A stretch of 64,000 bases of DNA from HGM11368 sp051883455 (GTDB taxonomy: Bacteria > Bacillota > Clostridia > Christensenellales > UBA3700): NCBI GenBank assembly GCA_051883455.1, contig JBJETT010000004.1, forward strand, positions 124,001-188,000, written 5' to 3'. The translations under genes were made by a program, and so were the position numbers. This document shows positions 51,936 through 61,043 of the stretch, in pieces. The notes below the pieces were generated by a model that worked only from the letters and a program-made list of their open reading frames with translations, did not search any database and had not been told where the DNA came from. Within the stretch, counting starts at the first letter, position 1; every line of letters starts with the position of its first letter.

Positions 51936-52388
51936 ATGGAAGGTTTTTACGGAACGGTAAGCTTGCAAGCGGACGAGAAGGGAAGATATCGCATTCCTTC
52001 TAAGTATCGCAGTAAGTTTGGCGAAGGAAAAATATTTTACATGAAGAACGCCTCCGATTATCTCAGCATCATCTCGGAAGAAAAAGCCAAAGAAATTCAA
52101 GAGAAGTTGTGCAAGAAGATTGGCTTGTCGGAAAATATGATTACCTTTGCAGCAAGACAAATCTATTCTAATATCAACGAAATCAAAGAAGACGGACAAG
52201 GAAGATTTACTTTGCCAAGCGAATTGAAACAGACCTTGGGAATAGGCAAAGAAGTCGTCTTCGTAGGTATGGGCAACAAGATAGAGATTTGGGGCAAGGC
52301 TAAGTGGGAAGAAGAGAACGAGAAGTTTAGTAGCAATATGTCCTACGACGCAATCATTGCTCAACTAGGTGAGGAGATTACCTTTTAG
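51936..52388 (+). CDS. mraZ: transcriptional regulator MraZ
   Basis: A 150-residue protein with two SpoVT/AbrB-like DNA-binding repeats: GTVSLQADEKGRYRIPSKYR near the start and INEIKEDGQGRFTLPSELKQTLGI in the second half. MraZ forms rings and controls its own division and cell wall operon. ATG 51936 follows a strong AAGGAGGGG; the frame is open to 51918 without support. It is the first gene of the cluster, with repeat boxes in its promoter. rsmH follows after two bases. Confidence 0.96.
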   Translation: MEGFYGTVSLQADEKGRYRIPSKYRSKFGEGKIFYMKNASDYLSIISEEKAKEIQEKLCKKIGLSENMITFAARQIYSNINEIKEDGQGRFTLPSELKQTLGIGKEVVFVGMGNKIEIWGKAKWEEENEKFSSNMSYDAIIAQLGEEITF

Positions 52389-52390
52389 TT

Positions 52391-53323
52391 ATGGAATTTA
52401 GACACGTACCCGTACTACTTGAAGAATGTATACAAGGCTTGGATATCAAACCCGACGGAATTTATGTAGACGGAACGTTGGGTGGTGGCGGACACAGCGA
52501 AAAGATACTCGAGCGCCTTACGACGGGAAGACTGATAGCATTTGACAAGGACGCTCAAGCGATAGAGAGCACGATGGTGAGACTGTCACCGTATAGAGAA
52601 AAAATCACATACGTTCACGACGACTTCAAAAACTGCTTGTCGCACTTGGACGAGATGGAGATAGACCGAATAGACGGCGTGTTGTTGGACCTTGGCGTTT
52701 CGTCCTACCAACTCGACAACGCAGAAAGGGGATTTAGTTACAACAGCGACGCGCCTCTCGATATGAGAATGGACCAATCCCAACGCCTCAGCGCAATGGA
52801 AGTGGTCAACGAGTACGACGAAGAAGAGCTTGCAGACGTCATATACCAATACGGTGAGGATAGACTGGCAAGAAGGATTGCTCACAACATCGTAGTAGCA
52901 AGAGCAAAACAAAAAATAACAACCACTGGCGAGCTTGCCGAGATAGTGGAGAATTCTTATCCTGCAAAGCTTAGATGGAAGGGCGGAAATCCTTGCAAAA
53001 GAACCTTTCAGGCGATAAGAATAGAGGTCAACGGAGAGCTGAGCGGACTTGATACGATAGTAGAGGGACTAGCAAGACGACTCAAGGTTGGCGGAAGGAT
53101 ATGCGTTATCACCTTCCACTCGCTAGAGGATAGGATAGTCAAAAGGGCTTTTCAGTACCTCGAAAAGGACTGTATATGTCCACCGCAACAACCGATTTGC
53201 ACTTGCGACAAGGTCAAAGAGATAGAGATTATCACCAAAAAACCTATCGTGGCTAGCGAACAAGAATTGCAAAACAACAGTAGAGCATCTAGCGCCAAGT
53301 TGAGAATAGCGCAAAAAATATAG
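52391..53323 (+). CDS. rsmH: 16S rRNA (cytosine1402-N4)-methyltransferase RsmH
   Basis: A 310-residue S-adenosylmethionine enzyme that methylates C1402 in the ribosomal P site. FRHVPVLLEECIQGLDIKPDGIYVDGTLGGGGHSEKIL is the diagnostic start, with GVLLDLGVSSYQLDNAERGFSY and FQAIRIEVNGEL further on and GGRICVITFHSLEDRIVKR near the end. It is the second gene of the dcw cluster, in its normal place. A short gap with AAAGGAG leads to the next gene. Confidence 0.97.
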   Translation: MEFRHVPVLLEECIQGLDIKPDGIYVDGTLGGGGHSEKILERLTTGRLIAFDKDAQAIESTMVRLSPYREKITYVHDDFKNCLSHLDEMEIDRIDGVLLDLGVSSYQLDNAERGFSYNSDAPLDMRMDQSQRLSAMEVVNEYDEEELADVIYQYGEDRLARRIAHNIVVARAKQKITTTGELAEIVENSYPAKLRWKGGNPCKRTFQAIRIEVNGELSGLDTIVEGLARRLKVGGRICVITFHSLEDRIVKRAFQYLEKDCICPPQQPICTCDKVKEIEIITKKPIVASEQELQNNSRASSAKLRIAQKI

Positions 53324-53339
53324 CCAAAGGAGAAGAGAT

Positions 53340-54035
53340 ATGAACAAATTGATGGAAAGAGAAAAATACGAACAAAGCACGTATGAAAACGACGTCAATA
53401 ATTTTGCATATTACAATTCTGCATACGGACAAAGCGGATATACCCAAAGCTATTACGACAACGCTAACGACAACGGATATTATCAAAATAACTATCAAAA
53501 CGACTATCAAAATCGTTATTATAATCAAGCGTACAATAACTATAACGCGTATGCACGCGACTACAACCAAAACTACGAAGCTGGCTATAGTTATCAAGAT
53601 AGTTACGCTCAAGCAAGCGCCGATTACGCACGCCCACAAGAGTTTTCGGGATATTATTATCGCGACAACAGCGAGGGTTACGTAAGACAAAACCCTGCAA
53701 TGAACCAAAACGTCAACAATAGCAATAAAGCCAACGCCAAAAAGAAATCCAAGCTCAATACTAAGGCAAAAATGCTGATTTGCGTATACTTCTTTATCGT
53801 GGCCGTTATCGCAACGTTGTTGATAATCAATATGGCAACTGCCGGCACGGGAGCAGTTTCCGCAAGCGTAGAGGATAGCGTAACTTACAACGAAGAAGCT
53901 ATGGGATACGCAGTTGACGCCGACGGCAACGTGATAGAATTGCAACCTATGGACAACGTCGTTCAATACGATTACGATACCACAACGGGCGGATTTGACA
54001 ATCTTTGCGATTCGATTGCTAAGGTATTAGGATAA
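53340..54035 (+). CDS. single-pass membrane protein at the ftsL position with a Tyr/Asn-rich N-terminal domain
   Basis: No close family recognised. The 231-residue product has a low-complexity N-terminus (1-~130) rich in Tyr, Asn and Gln, with about 27 tyrosines in 120 residues. A basic stretch (KKKSKLNTKAK, ~134-144), one membrane span (~145-165) and a ~65-residue acidic outside tail follow. Between rsmH and the division PBP one expects ftsL. FtsL is a short bitopic protein with an outside leucine-zipper coiled coil; the topology agrees, but no coiled coil is seen. It may be a divergent FtsL or a lineage-specific division protein. A terminator follows. Confidence 0.65.
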   Translation: MNKLMEREKYEQSTYENDVNNFAYYNSAYGQSGYTQSYYDNANDNGYYQNNYQNDYQNRYYNQAYNNYNAYARDYNQNYEAGYSYQDSYAQASADYARPQEFSGYYYRDNSEGYVRQNPAMNQNVNNSNKANAKKKSKLNTKAKMLICVYFFIVAVIATLLIINMATAGTGAVSASVEDSVTYNEEAMGYAVDADGNVIELQPMDNVVQYDYDTTTGGFDNLCDSIAKVLG

Positions 54036-54041
54036 CAAGCC

Positions 54042-54072
54042 ACCTCTCTACTAGCTAGAGAGGTATTTTTTT
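54042..54072 (+). terminator. terminator inside the dcw cluster
   Basis: ACCTCTCTA, loop CTAGC, TAGAGAGGT, then ATTTTTTT. It separates mraZ-rsmH-ftsL position from the PBP and mur genes. Confidence 0.9.
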
Positions 54073-54175
54073 GCAAAAATATAAAACCAATATAATCAAA
54101 TAACGTCTAAATAAATCAAATTTCTAAATAAACCGCCGACGTCGCTCATAAGATATAACGATATCGGAGGTCAGC

Positions 54176-56077
54176 GTGGACAAAATTACACATACGTCTA
54201 TCAAAAAAAGACTGCTGGCAACGCTCTTGCTGGTGGTCTTTTGTTTTATTGGATTGGTAGCAAGATTGTTTTACGTGCAAATAATCCAAGGGGGCAGTCT
54301 AAAAGTCAAGGCGTTTAGCCAATGGACTAGAGATTTGCCAATGAGAGCAGACAGAGGCGAGATAGTCGATTGCAACGGCGTCGTACTTGCCGAGAGCAAT
54401 ACGGTATACACCCTGTACGCCCGACCCAACGAATTGAAGGATATCAAGACTCTTGCAGTCCAATTATCCTCAATCGTAGATATAGACAGCGAAAAGCTCT
54501 ATCAAAAATTGTCCAAAAAGGGCGTGTCGGAGATTACCGTTGCCAAGCAACTGACTAGAAGTCAAATGATAGAATTGATAAGTCTTGACGTAGACGGACT
54601 ATACCTTACAGCCGACAGCGAAAGGCGCTATCCTCTCGGCAACTTCCTAACGCAACTTTTGGGCTTTACCAACGTGGACGGCGTTGGGCAAAGCGGTATA
54701 GAACAATATTACGACCAATACCTCAAGGGCGTGGACGGCGCAACCTATACGCCAACCGACCTAGTAGGCAAAAAATTGGCGGGCGGAGTAACGTATTATC
54801 AAGACGGCGTCAAGGGAATGAGAGTTCAATTGTCGATAGATTCTAACATACAGTCCTTTGCGCAAAGGGCGACCTCTCAGGCGCAATTAAAGTATCAAAG
54901 CAAGTCGGCAAGTTGCATAGTGATGAGCGCTAAGACGGGGCAGGTCAAGGCAATATCCGTATCCCCAACCTACGACCTCAACGACATACCTCGCGACGAT
55001 ATGGAGCTATTGTTGCAAGGCTCTCGCAACACGATAATCACCGACGTGTACGAGCCGGGCTCCACCTTCAAAATTCTCACTTCCGCCATAGGCATAGAGC
55101 AAAATAAAATCAAAAATTCTTATTATTGCGGTGGCTCGGCGACCGTGGACGGTCAACGCATCAAGTGTTGGCGAAGCATAGGACACGGCTCTCAAAACTT
55201 CGAAGAAGGCATAAAAAACTCTTGCAACTGCGTGTTTATGGACATTGCTTTGTCGGTTGGCTGTGAAAAAACCTACGAGTATTTCGACGCTTTCGGGCTG
55301 GGACAAAAGACGGGCATAGACCAAAGCGGAGAGGCGAAAGGACTGCTGATTGACCGCACCAAGGTCAAAAATGTAGACCTTGCGCGCATAGGCTTTGGGC
55401 AAGCGGTGGCGGTTACGCCTATTCAGCTTACGACTGCAGTATGTTCTGTGCTCAACGGCGGATACCTATATACCCCAACCGTGGTGGATAGCATTGTGGA
55501 CGAGGCGGGACGAGTGGCGTACAAGGTCAATCCATCGCCCAAAAATCGCACCGTCAGCGAGCAAACCAGCCAAACGCTGAAGCAGTATTTGTACAAGGTC
55601 GTAGAAGAAGGCAGCGGAAAGAACGCCAGGGTTGCGGGATATAGCATCGGCGGTAAGACTGGCACTGCGCAAAAGTACGAAAACGGCGCTATTGCGAGGG
55701 GAAAATATATATCGTCCTTTATCGGATTTGCAGACGTGGGCGACGATACGCTGGTATGTCTAATGTTGGTGGACGAACCGCAAGGCTACGTATATTACGG
55801 CAGTATTGTTGTCGCACCTTACGTTGGCGCGATTTTTGCCGATATATTTGCCTACAAAGGTATTGCGCCTCACTTCGAGGGCAACGAAAAAGAGCTCAAC
55901 GAAGAGATTGTCATGCCCGACCTGATGGATAAACCGCTTGCCGAAGCGAGTGCAACGCTCAAAAGTCTTGGCATAGATTGCGAGATAAGCGGAGAAAGTG
56001 GCAAAGTCGTCTATCAAGTGCCTGCTAGCGGAGCAAAAATCAAGAAAAAAACCGTAGCGTTTTTTGCCTGTCAATAA
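54176..56077 (+). CDS. penicillin-binding protein 2 (FtsI/SpoVD type) with one PASTA domain
   Basis: A 633-residue class B transpeptidase that crosslinks septal or spore peptidoglycan. An N-terminal anchor (about 12-35) leads to the dimerisation domain (MRADRGEIVDCNG). The transpeptidase domain follows, with the active Ser in PGSTFKIL, the SCN triad and KTGTAQK. The end (MPDLMDKPLAEASATLKSLG...) is a single PASTA domain, as in SpoVD and some FtsI. A GTG start with GGAGGTCA upstream. Division PBP is the simplest role, given its place before murE. Confidence 0.93.
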   Translation: MDKITHTSIKKRLLATLLLVVFCFIGLVARLFYVQIIQGGSLKVKAFSQWTRDLPMRADRGEIVDCNGVVLAESNTVYTLYARPNELKDIKTLAVQLSSIVDIDSEKLYQKLSKKGVSEITVAKQLTRSQMIELISLDVDGLYLTADSERRYPLGNFLTQLLGFTNVDGVGQSGIEQYYDQYLKGVDGATYTPTDLVGKKLAGGVTYYQDGVKGMRVQLSIDSNIQSFAQRATSQAQLKYQSKSASCIVMSAKTGQVKAISVSPTYDLNDIPRDDMELLLQGSRNTIITDVYEPGSTFKILTSAIGIEQNKIKNSYYCGGSATVDGQRIKCWRSIGHGSQNFEEGIKNSCNCVFMDIALSVGCEKTYEYFDAFGLGQKTGIDQSGEAKGLLIDRTKVKNVDLARIGFGQAVAVTPIQLTTAVCSVLNGGYLYTPTVVDSIVDEAGRVAYKVNPSPKNRTVSEQTSQTLKQYLYKVVEEGSGKNARVAGYSIGGKTGTAQKYENGAIARGKYISSFIGFADVGDDTLVCLMLVDEPQGYVYYGSIVVAPYVGAIFADIFAYKGIAPHFEGNEKELNEEIVMPDLMDKPLAEASATLKSLGIDCEISGESGKVVYQVPASGAKIKKKTVAFFACQ

Positions 56078-56164
56078 AAAAATAGTCTAATATGTCGAAG
56101 ATTGCGAAGCTATTGCGCGGGCGCATTATAGATATTATTATAGTGATGCTTTTAGGAGGAAGAT

Positions 56165-57613
56165 ATGTGGCTAAGTAACTTGTTGGAAAACGTAGACGTC
56201 GAAAGCATAAAAGGAAGCGTAGATATTGTAGTACAAAACGTGGCGTTCGATACCAAAGACGTGGTTGAGGGTAGCGTTTTCGTTTGCCTAAAAGGACATA
56301 CGACAGACGGGCATCTCTTTGTCGATATCGCTTTGGCAAAGGGTGCGATTGCTATAGTGTGCAACGAGGACGTTTATGCGGGCGAGGCAACGGTGGTGAG
56401 AGTGAAGGATACCCGAATTGCTCTAGCAGTTATGGCGTCCAACTGTTTTGGCAACCCTAGCAAGATGCTCAAAATCATAGGCGTAATCGGCACCAACGGC
56501 AAGTCCACGACTGCTTACTTAATACACAAAATGCTCGTAGATAGCGGTATACCTTGCGGACTCATCGGCACTATGTACGTAGAATACGCGGGCAATCGCG
56601 AGCAAGCCGATATGACCACGCCCGACCCGACTAACTTGCACGCCCTATTCAAAAAAATGCTTGATAGCGGATGCAAGTGGGTAGTTATGGAGATTTCCGC
56701 TCATGCAATAGCCCTCAACAAACTCTACGGAGTATTCGTAAACACGGCGATATTTACCAACTTGTCTCAAGACCATCTAGACTTTTTTGACAATCTAACC
56801 AACTACAAGATATGCAAAAAGTCCTTCTTCGACGCCAAAAATATAGGTTGCGCTCTAGTCAACGTCGACGACGCTTGCGGTAGGGAGATAATAGAAGAAT
56901 GCAACGCGCCCGTGTTGACCTACGGACTTGATAATCCCGCCGATTGTTTTGCCATAGATTACGATCCGAGCGTGGACGGTTGTAGGTACGTTATCAATAT
57001 GCTCGACGAAATATTGCCGATACACACGCATTTGTACGGCAAATTCAACGTTTACAACGTGCTTAGCGCTACGCTTGCCGTCAAAATGGCGGGCGTTGAC
57101 AACGCGTCTATAATGACGTGCCTACAAAATGTCACACCGCCCGCCGGCAGGTTTAACGTCTTCCACAGCAGCGGTAGAACGTATATTATCGACTTTGCGC
57201 ACACCCCCGACGGCATGTACAACGTGCTCAAAGAGAGTAGAAAACTGACGAGTAAGAGGCTAATCGTGGTATTTGGGTGTGGAGGCGACCGCGACGTATC
57301 CAAAAGACCTATTATGGGTAAAATTGCAAGTGAAATGGCTGACGTTGTGGTGGTGACGTCGGACAATCCACGGACGGAGAGTCGCAAGAGCATAGCTCAA
57401 GACATCATCGCGGGCATGTGTGGCAAAGCCAAGCTATTCGTGGAGCTTGATAGAGGCAAAGCCATTGAGCTAGCCAAAGAGTTGTCTATGCAAGGCGACG
57501 TCGTTTTGATTGCCGGCAAGGGCAGCGAAAACTATATTGACGAAATGGGTGTAAAAAAGCCCTATAGCGATATAGCACAGTTGGTGAGGATAAACGCAAT
57601 TGCTATCAAATAG
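56165..57613 (+). CDS. murE: UDP-N-acetylmuramoyl-L-alanyl-D-glutamate--2,6-diaminopimelate ligase
   Basis: A 482-residue Mur ligase adding the third amino acid of the stem peptide. The ATP loop is VIGTNGKSTTAYLI, TTPDPTNLHALF is the UDP-MurNAc dipeptide region, and SAHAIALNKLYG follows. The substrate motif reads TSDNPRTE; DNPR marks the meso-diaminopimelate-specific enzymes, while lysine-specific ones differ. So the wall is probably of the mDAP type. AGGAGGA precedes the ATG. It overlaps mraY by 14 bases if the TTG start of mraY is right. Confidence 0.95.
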   Translation: MWLSNLLENVDVESIKGSVDIVVQNVAFDTKDVVEGSVFVCLKGHTTDGHLFVDIALAKGAIAIVCNEDVYAGEATVVRVKDTRIALAVMASNCFGNPSKMLKIIGVIGTNGKSTTAYLIHKMLVDSGIPCGLIGTMYVEYAGNREQADMTTPDPTNLHALFKKMLDSGCKWVVMEISAHAIALNKLYGVFVNTAIFTNLSQDHLDFFDNLTNYKICKKSFFDAKNIGCALVNVDDACGREIIEECNAPVLTYGLDNPADCFAIDYDPSVDGCRYVINMLDEILPIHTHLYGKFNVYNVLSATLAVKMAGVDNASIMTCLQNVTPPAGRFNVFHSSGRTYIIDFAHTPDGMYNVLKESRKLTSKRLIVVFGCGGDRDVSKRPIMGKIASEMADVVVVTSDNPRTESRKSIAQDIIAGMCGKAKLFVELDRGKAIELAKELSMQGDVVLIAGKGSENYIDEMGVKKPYSDIAQLVRINAIAIK

Positions 57614-58613
57614 TTATTTCAAAATCACAATAGCTTTGATTACCGCATGGGTTGTGGCGATGCTTCTCAACCCGTTGGTGCTTGCTATTACCAAAAAACT
57701 CAAAGCGAGGCAGTCGATACTGAAATACGTGGACAAGCATTCGGGCAAAGCGGGTACGCCGACTATGGGCGGAATAATCTTTTTGCTTGCTATGGCTATC
57801 ACGTACTTTATATTTGACGGCGCGGGACATAGCGTTGGCGCGGTGGCGGTCGTTGCCACGCTAGGCTACGGATTGCTTGGTTTTTTGGACGACTTTATCA
57901 AGGTATGGAACAAGGATAATATGGGACTCAAAGCCTATCAAAAGGTGATAGGTCAACTTGGTATTGCCATAATTGTAGCCATTTATTGCTACCGCGCGCA
58001 AGATATAGGCTCGGTGGTTAGATTGCCGTTTTTTGATATAGAGTGGGATTTGGGCAAGTGGTACGTGCCGTTTGCCGTGCTTGTATTCGTTGCCATGACC
58101 AACGCCGTCAATCTCACTGACGGGCTTGACGGACTTGCAGGCAAGACCTCTTTGACGGTATACGCCTTTTGGCTGACGGTGAGCCTTATATCTTTGGCAA
58201 GTTGTTTAGTGGGCGGGCTAAGCGGAGAGGCGAGGGTATATACGTCGCTATGCTATTATTCGGCTGCAATGGTGGGCGGTTTGCTAGGCTTTTTGTGGCT
58301 CAACGCTCACCCTGCCAAAATTTTTATGGGAGATACAGGCTCGCTTGCTCTTGGCGGAGGATTGGCGTGTGTAGGACTTATGAGCAAAAATCCTTTAATT
58401 TTGGCGTTGGTCGGCATAATGTTTGCCGTGTCTTGCATATCAGTAATAGTGCAAGTCGTCGCATTCAAAACGACGGGCAAAAGGGTGTTGCTTATGGCGC
58501 CTTTTCATCATCACCTAGAGTACAAGGGCGTCAAAGAGAGCAAAATCGTCACTTATTATACCACGATTACAATCATCGCTTGCATAGTTGCAACGATTAG
58601 TTATATGGAGTAG
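57600..58613 (+). CDS. mraY: phospho-N-acetylmuramoyl-pentapeptide-transferase (TTG start)
   Basis: A 337-residue membrane enzyme with about ten spans that links UDP-MurNAc-pentapeptide to undecaprenyl phosphate, giving lipid I. Marks are KAGTPTMGGIIFL, LGFLDDFIKVWNKDNMGLKAYQK with the Asp pair, TNAVNLTDGLDGLAG, IFMGDTGSLALGG and the cytosolic MAPFHHHLEYKG. The only start upstream of the first span is TTG 57600, with GGTGAGG 10 bases before it, overlapping the murE end. Confidence 0.95.
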   Translation: MLSNSYFKITIALITAWVVAMLLNPLVLAITKKLKARQSILKYVDKHSGKAGTPTMGGIIFLLAMAITYFIFDGAGHSVGAVAVVATLGYGLLGFLDDFIKVWNKDNMGLKAYQKVIGQLGIAIIVAIYCYRAQDIGSVVRLPFFDIEWDLGKWYVPFAVLVFVAMTNAVNLTDGLDGLAGKTSLTVYAFWLTVSLISLASCLVGGLSGEARVYTSLCYYSAAMVGGLLGFLWLNAHPAKIFMGDTGSLALGGGLACVGLMSKNPLILALVGIMFAVSCISVIVQVVAFKTTGKRVLLMAPFHHHLEYKGVKESKIVTYYTTITIIACIVATISYME

Positions 58614-58615
58614 AT

Positions 58616-59941
58616 ATGAAAAAAGCATTGATTTTAGGGTATGGCACAAGCGGAAAGGGAAGTGCAAAGCTTCTGATAAACCTTGGATATGAGGTTTATT
58701 TTTTTGACGAAAGCATCGCAAACACGGGAGATTTTGTCAATCTGGCGGGCAAAGACGGTTGGGACGTCGTTCAAGATAAAGATCTCATTGTCGTTTCTCC
58801 GGGGGTGAGTAGAAATCACACGATATTAGAATACGCCGAAAAGTGCGGTATAGAAATAATAGGTGAGATAGAGCTCGGCTATAGACACTGCAGAGGCAAC
58901 GTCATAGCCGTAACGGGCACCAACGGCAAGACGACTACGACCTTGCTTATCAATCGTATTCTCACCTTGGCAGGTATAGAGAGCAAGGCTCTAGGTAACA
59001 TTGGAGAGAGCTTTGCCAGTGAAATGGCGGACGATAACGGACAAGACAAGGTGTTGGTTTTGGAAGTATCCAGCTATCAACTTGAGAGCGTCAAGACCTT
59101 TAGACCTCGCTTTGCACTGTGTCTTAACGTGACCCCCGACCATCTACAAAGACATAAGACTATGGCTGTCTATACGGCAATGAAACAGCGAATTTTTAGC
59201 AATCAAACGACTTCGGACTACGCAATTCTCAACTACGATTGCGACGTCACTCGCAATATGGCTGACGGCGTCAAGGGTCAATTATACTATTATTCTCTCA
59301 AACATAGGGTCAAGGGTACTTACGTTGCCGACGGTGAAATATATTTTTTGGACCAAGAGAAGCATAGGGTTTGCTCGGTGTCGGATACGTCGGTAGAGTC
59401 GGATTACAATCTTTCCAACGCCCTAGCGGCGATTACGGTTGCAAAATTGATGAATATCGACGACGCCACTATCGTCAAGGCAATATCCACCTTCGAAATG
59501 CCCAAGTATAGAAGACAATACATAGGAGATATCAACGGAGTCAAGTTTTTCAACGACTCCAAAGCCACCAATTTTGATAGTACTATCAACGCATGCAAAG
59601 CCGTCAAAGGTAGCGTTGCGCTGATTATCGGCGGTTACGACAAGGGGATAAGTTATCAACCCTTTTTCGACGCACTGCCCAACAACGTAGGCTTTATTGC
59701 CGTATGCGGTGATAATTGTGATAGAATAATGGAATTTTTGCCACTCGTTAACTCATATCATTTTGTTAGGTGCAACCAACTCAAAAGGGCAGCTACGCTT
59801 GCCTTAGAGTCGGGTATGGACAACGTTTTGTTTTCGCCTACCACGTCAAGCTTTGACAGATATAGCGGATACGAAGAAAGGGGTGAACATTTTGACAGGA
59901 TTTTTAAGGAATTATTATCCGAAAAGGGCAAAAAAAGTTGA
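58616..59941 (+). CDS. murD: UDP-N-acetylmuramoylalanine--D-glutamate ligase
   Basis: A 441-residue Mur ligase that adds D-Glu to UDP-MurNAc-L-Ala. It begins with a Rossmann-like domain (ALILGYGTSGKGSAKLL, VVSPGVSRNHTI), has the ATP loop AVTGTNGKTTTTLLI, VSSYQLESV, NVTPDHLQRH, FFNDSKATNFDST, and the C-terminal LIIGGYDKG and FSPTTSSFDRYSGYEERGEHF. It begins 3 bases after mraY and overlaps ftsW by about 50 bases. Confidence 0.96.
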   Translation: MKKALILGYGTSGKGSAKLLINLGYEVYFFDESIANTGDFVNLAGKDGWDVVQDKDLIVVSPGVSRNHTILEYAEKCGIEIIGEIELGYRHCRGNVIAVTGTNGKTTTTLLINRILTLAGIESKALGNIGESFASEMADDNGQDKVLVLEVSSYQLESVKTFRPRFALCLNVTPDHLQRHKTMAVYTAMKQRIFSNQTTSDYAILNYDCDVTRNMADGVKGQLYYYSLKHRVKGTYVADGEIYFLDQEKHRVCSVSDTSVESDYNLSNALAAITVAKLMNIDDATIVKAISTFEMPKYRRQYIGDINGVKFFNDSKATNFDSTINACKAVKGSVALIIGGYDKGISYQPFFDALPNNVGFIAVCGDNCDRIMEFLPLVNSYHFVRCNQLKRAATLALESGMDNVLFSPTTSSFDRYSGYEERGEHFDRIFKELLSEKGKKS

Positions 59942-61031
59942 CGTCATACTCATAGTTTGCACCTTATTTTTGGCGTTGCTGGGACTTTTGATGCAATACA
60001 GCGCGGGCAGTTATGTAGCTGTTCGCGATACCGGCGACGCCTTTTATTTCGTCAAAAAGCAAGCGCTAGCCTTGATAGTAGCCGTAGTTGCAACGATAGC
60101 TGCCACCAAGTTAAATCTGCAAAAACTAGACAAATTCAGTTGGGTGCTACTGTTGTTGGGAATGGTCTTGTTGGGTTTGGTGTTTATCCCTGGGCTTGGC
60201 GTAGAAAAATACGGCGCGACTCGTTGGATAAGCTTAGGCTTTACCACCTTTCAGCCGTCGGAGATAGCTAAATTCGCCGTAGCGATTTTTATAGCTTCGC
60301 AAGTGTCCAAAAAGAGTGCAATCACCTTCAAAAATATGCTCGTCAGTCTATTGGCAATGGGCGCTACTTGCGTGTTGATAATGCTAGAGCCCAATATGTC
60401 AATCACTATGTGTGTGGGGCTGTCGTGCTTGATTATTTTATTCGTAGGTGGGGCTAAATTCAAACACTTTGCCATATTGGCATTGCCTCTCGTTGCGGTG
60501 GTGGTGCTTTTGATACTGATAGAGCCCTATCGTCTCAAAAGACTGACGGCTTTCTTCGACCCGTGGGCTTCTCCACTCGGCGAGGGGTATCAGCTCATTC
60601 AATCGTATTACGCACTGGGTAACGGCGGTCTATTCGGCGTGGGGCTATTCAACAGCAGACAAAAGTATTTATTTTTGCCTTTTGCCGAGAGCGACTTTAT
60701 ATTCGCGATAATTTGCGAAGAATTGGGCTGGGTAGGAGGAGTAGCAATAATGTGCGTGTATTGCGCTATCATCGTATGCGGTATAAGAATTGCTCTCAAC
60801 GCTTCGACTCGTTTTGATACCTATCTTGCCGTTGCAATTACCGTGATAATCGCCGTGCAAACGCTGCTAAATATTGCGGTAGTGACGGGCGCTATCCCAC
60901 CTACGGGACTGCCGTTGCCTTTTGTAAGCTACGGTGGAAGCTCGCTTGTGGTGTTTAGTTGTGCGGTGGGGCTTTTGCTCGGTGTATCGAGACAATCACA
61001 AGAGAGCGTTTTTTCTCATAAGATATACTAG
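59892..61031 (+). CDS. ftsW: peptidoglycan polymerase FtsW (TTG start)
   Basis: A 380-residue SEDS glycosyltransferase with ten spans that polymerises lipid II at the septum with the PBP encoded upstream. LGLLMQYSAGSYVA, ARWISLGFTTFQPSEIAKFAV-like, EPNMSITMCVGLS, FAIICEELGWVGG and PTGLPLPFVSYGGSSL are present. TTG 59892 is chosen because AAGGGGTGA, close to the full anti-Shine-Dalgarno complement, lies five bases upstream. GTG 59883 and TTG 59853 are alternatives. The start lies inside murD. Confidence 0.92.
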   Translation: MTGFLRNYYPKRAKKVDVILIVCTLFLALLGLLMQYSAGSYVAVRDTGDAFYFVKKQALALIVAVVATIAATKLNLQKLDKFSWVLLLLGMVLLGLVFIPGLGVEKYGATRWISLGFTTFQPSEIAKFAVAIFIASQVSKKSAITFKNMLVSLLAMGATCVLIMLEPNMSITMCVGLSCLIILFVGGAKFKHFAILALPLVAVVVLLILIEPYRLKRLTAFFDPWASPLGEGYQLIQSYYALGNGGLFGVGLFNSRQKYLFLPFAESDFIFAIICEELGWVGGVAIMCVYCAIIVCGIRIALNASTRFDTYLAVAITVIIAVQTLLNIAVVTGAIPPTGLPLPFVSYGGSSLVVFSCAVGLLLGVSRQSQESVFSHKIY

Positions 61032-61043
61032 TTTTGAGGTGAT

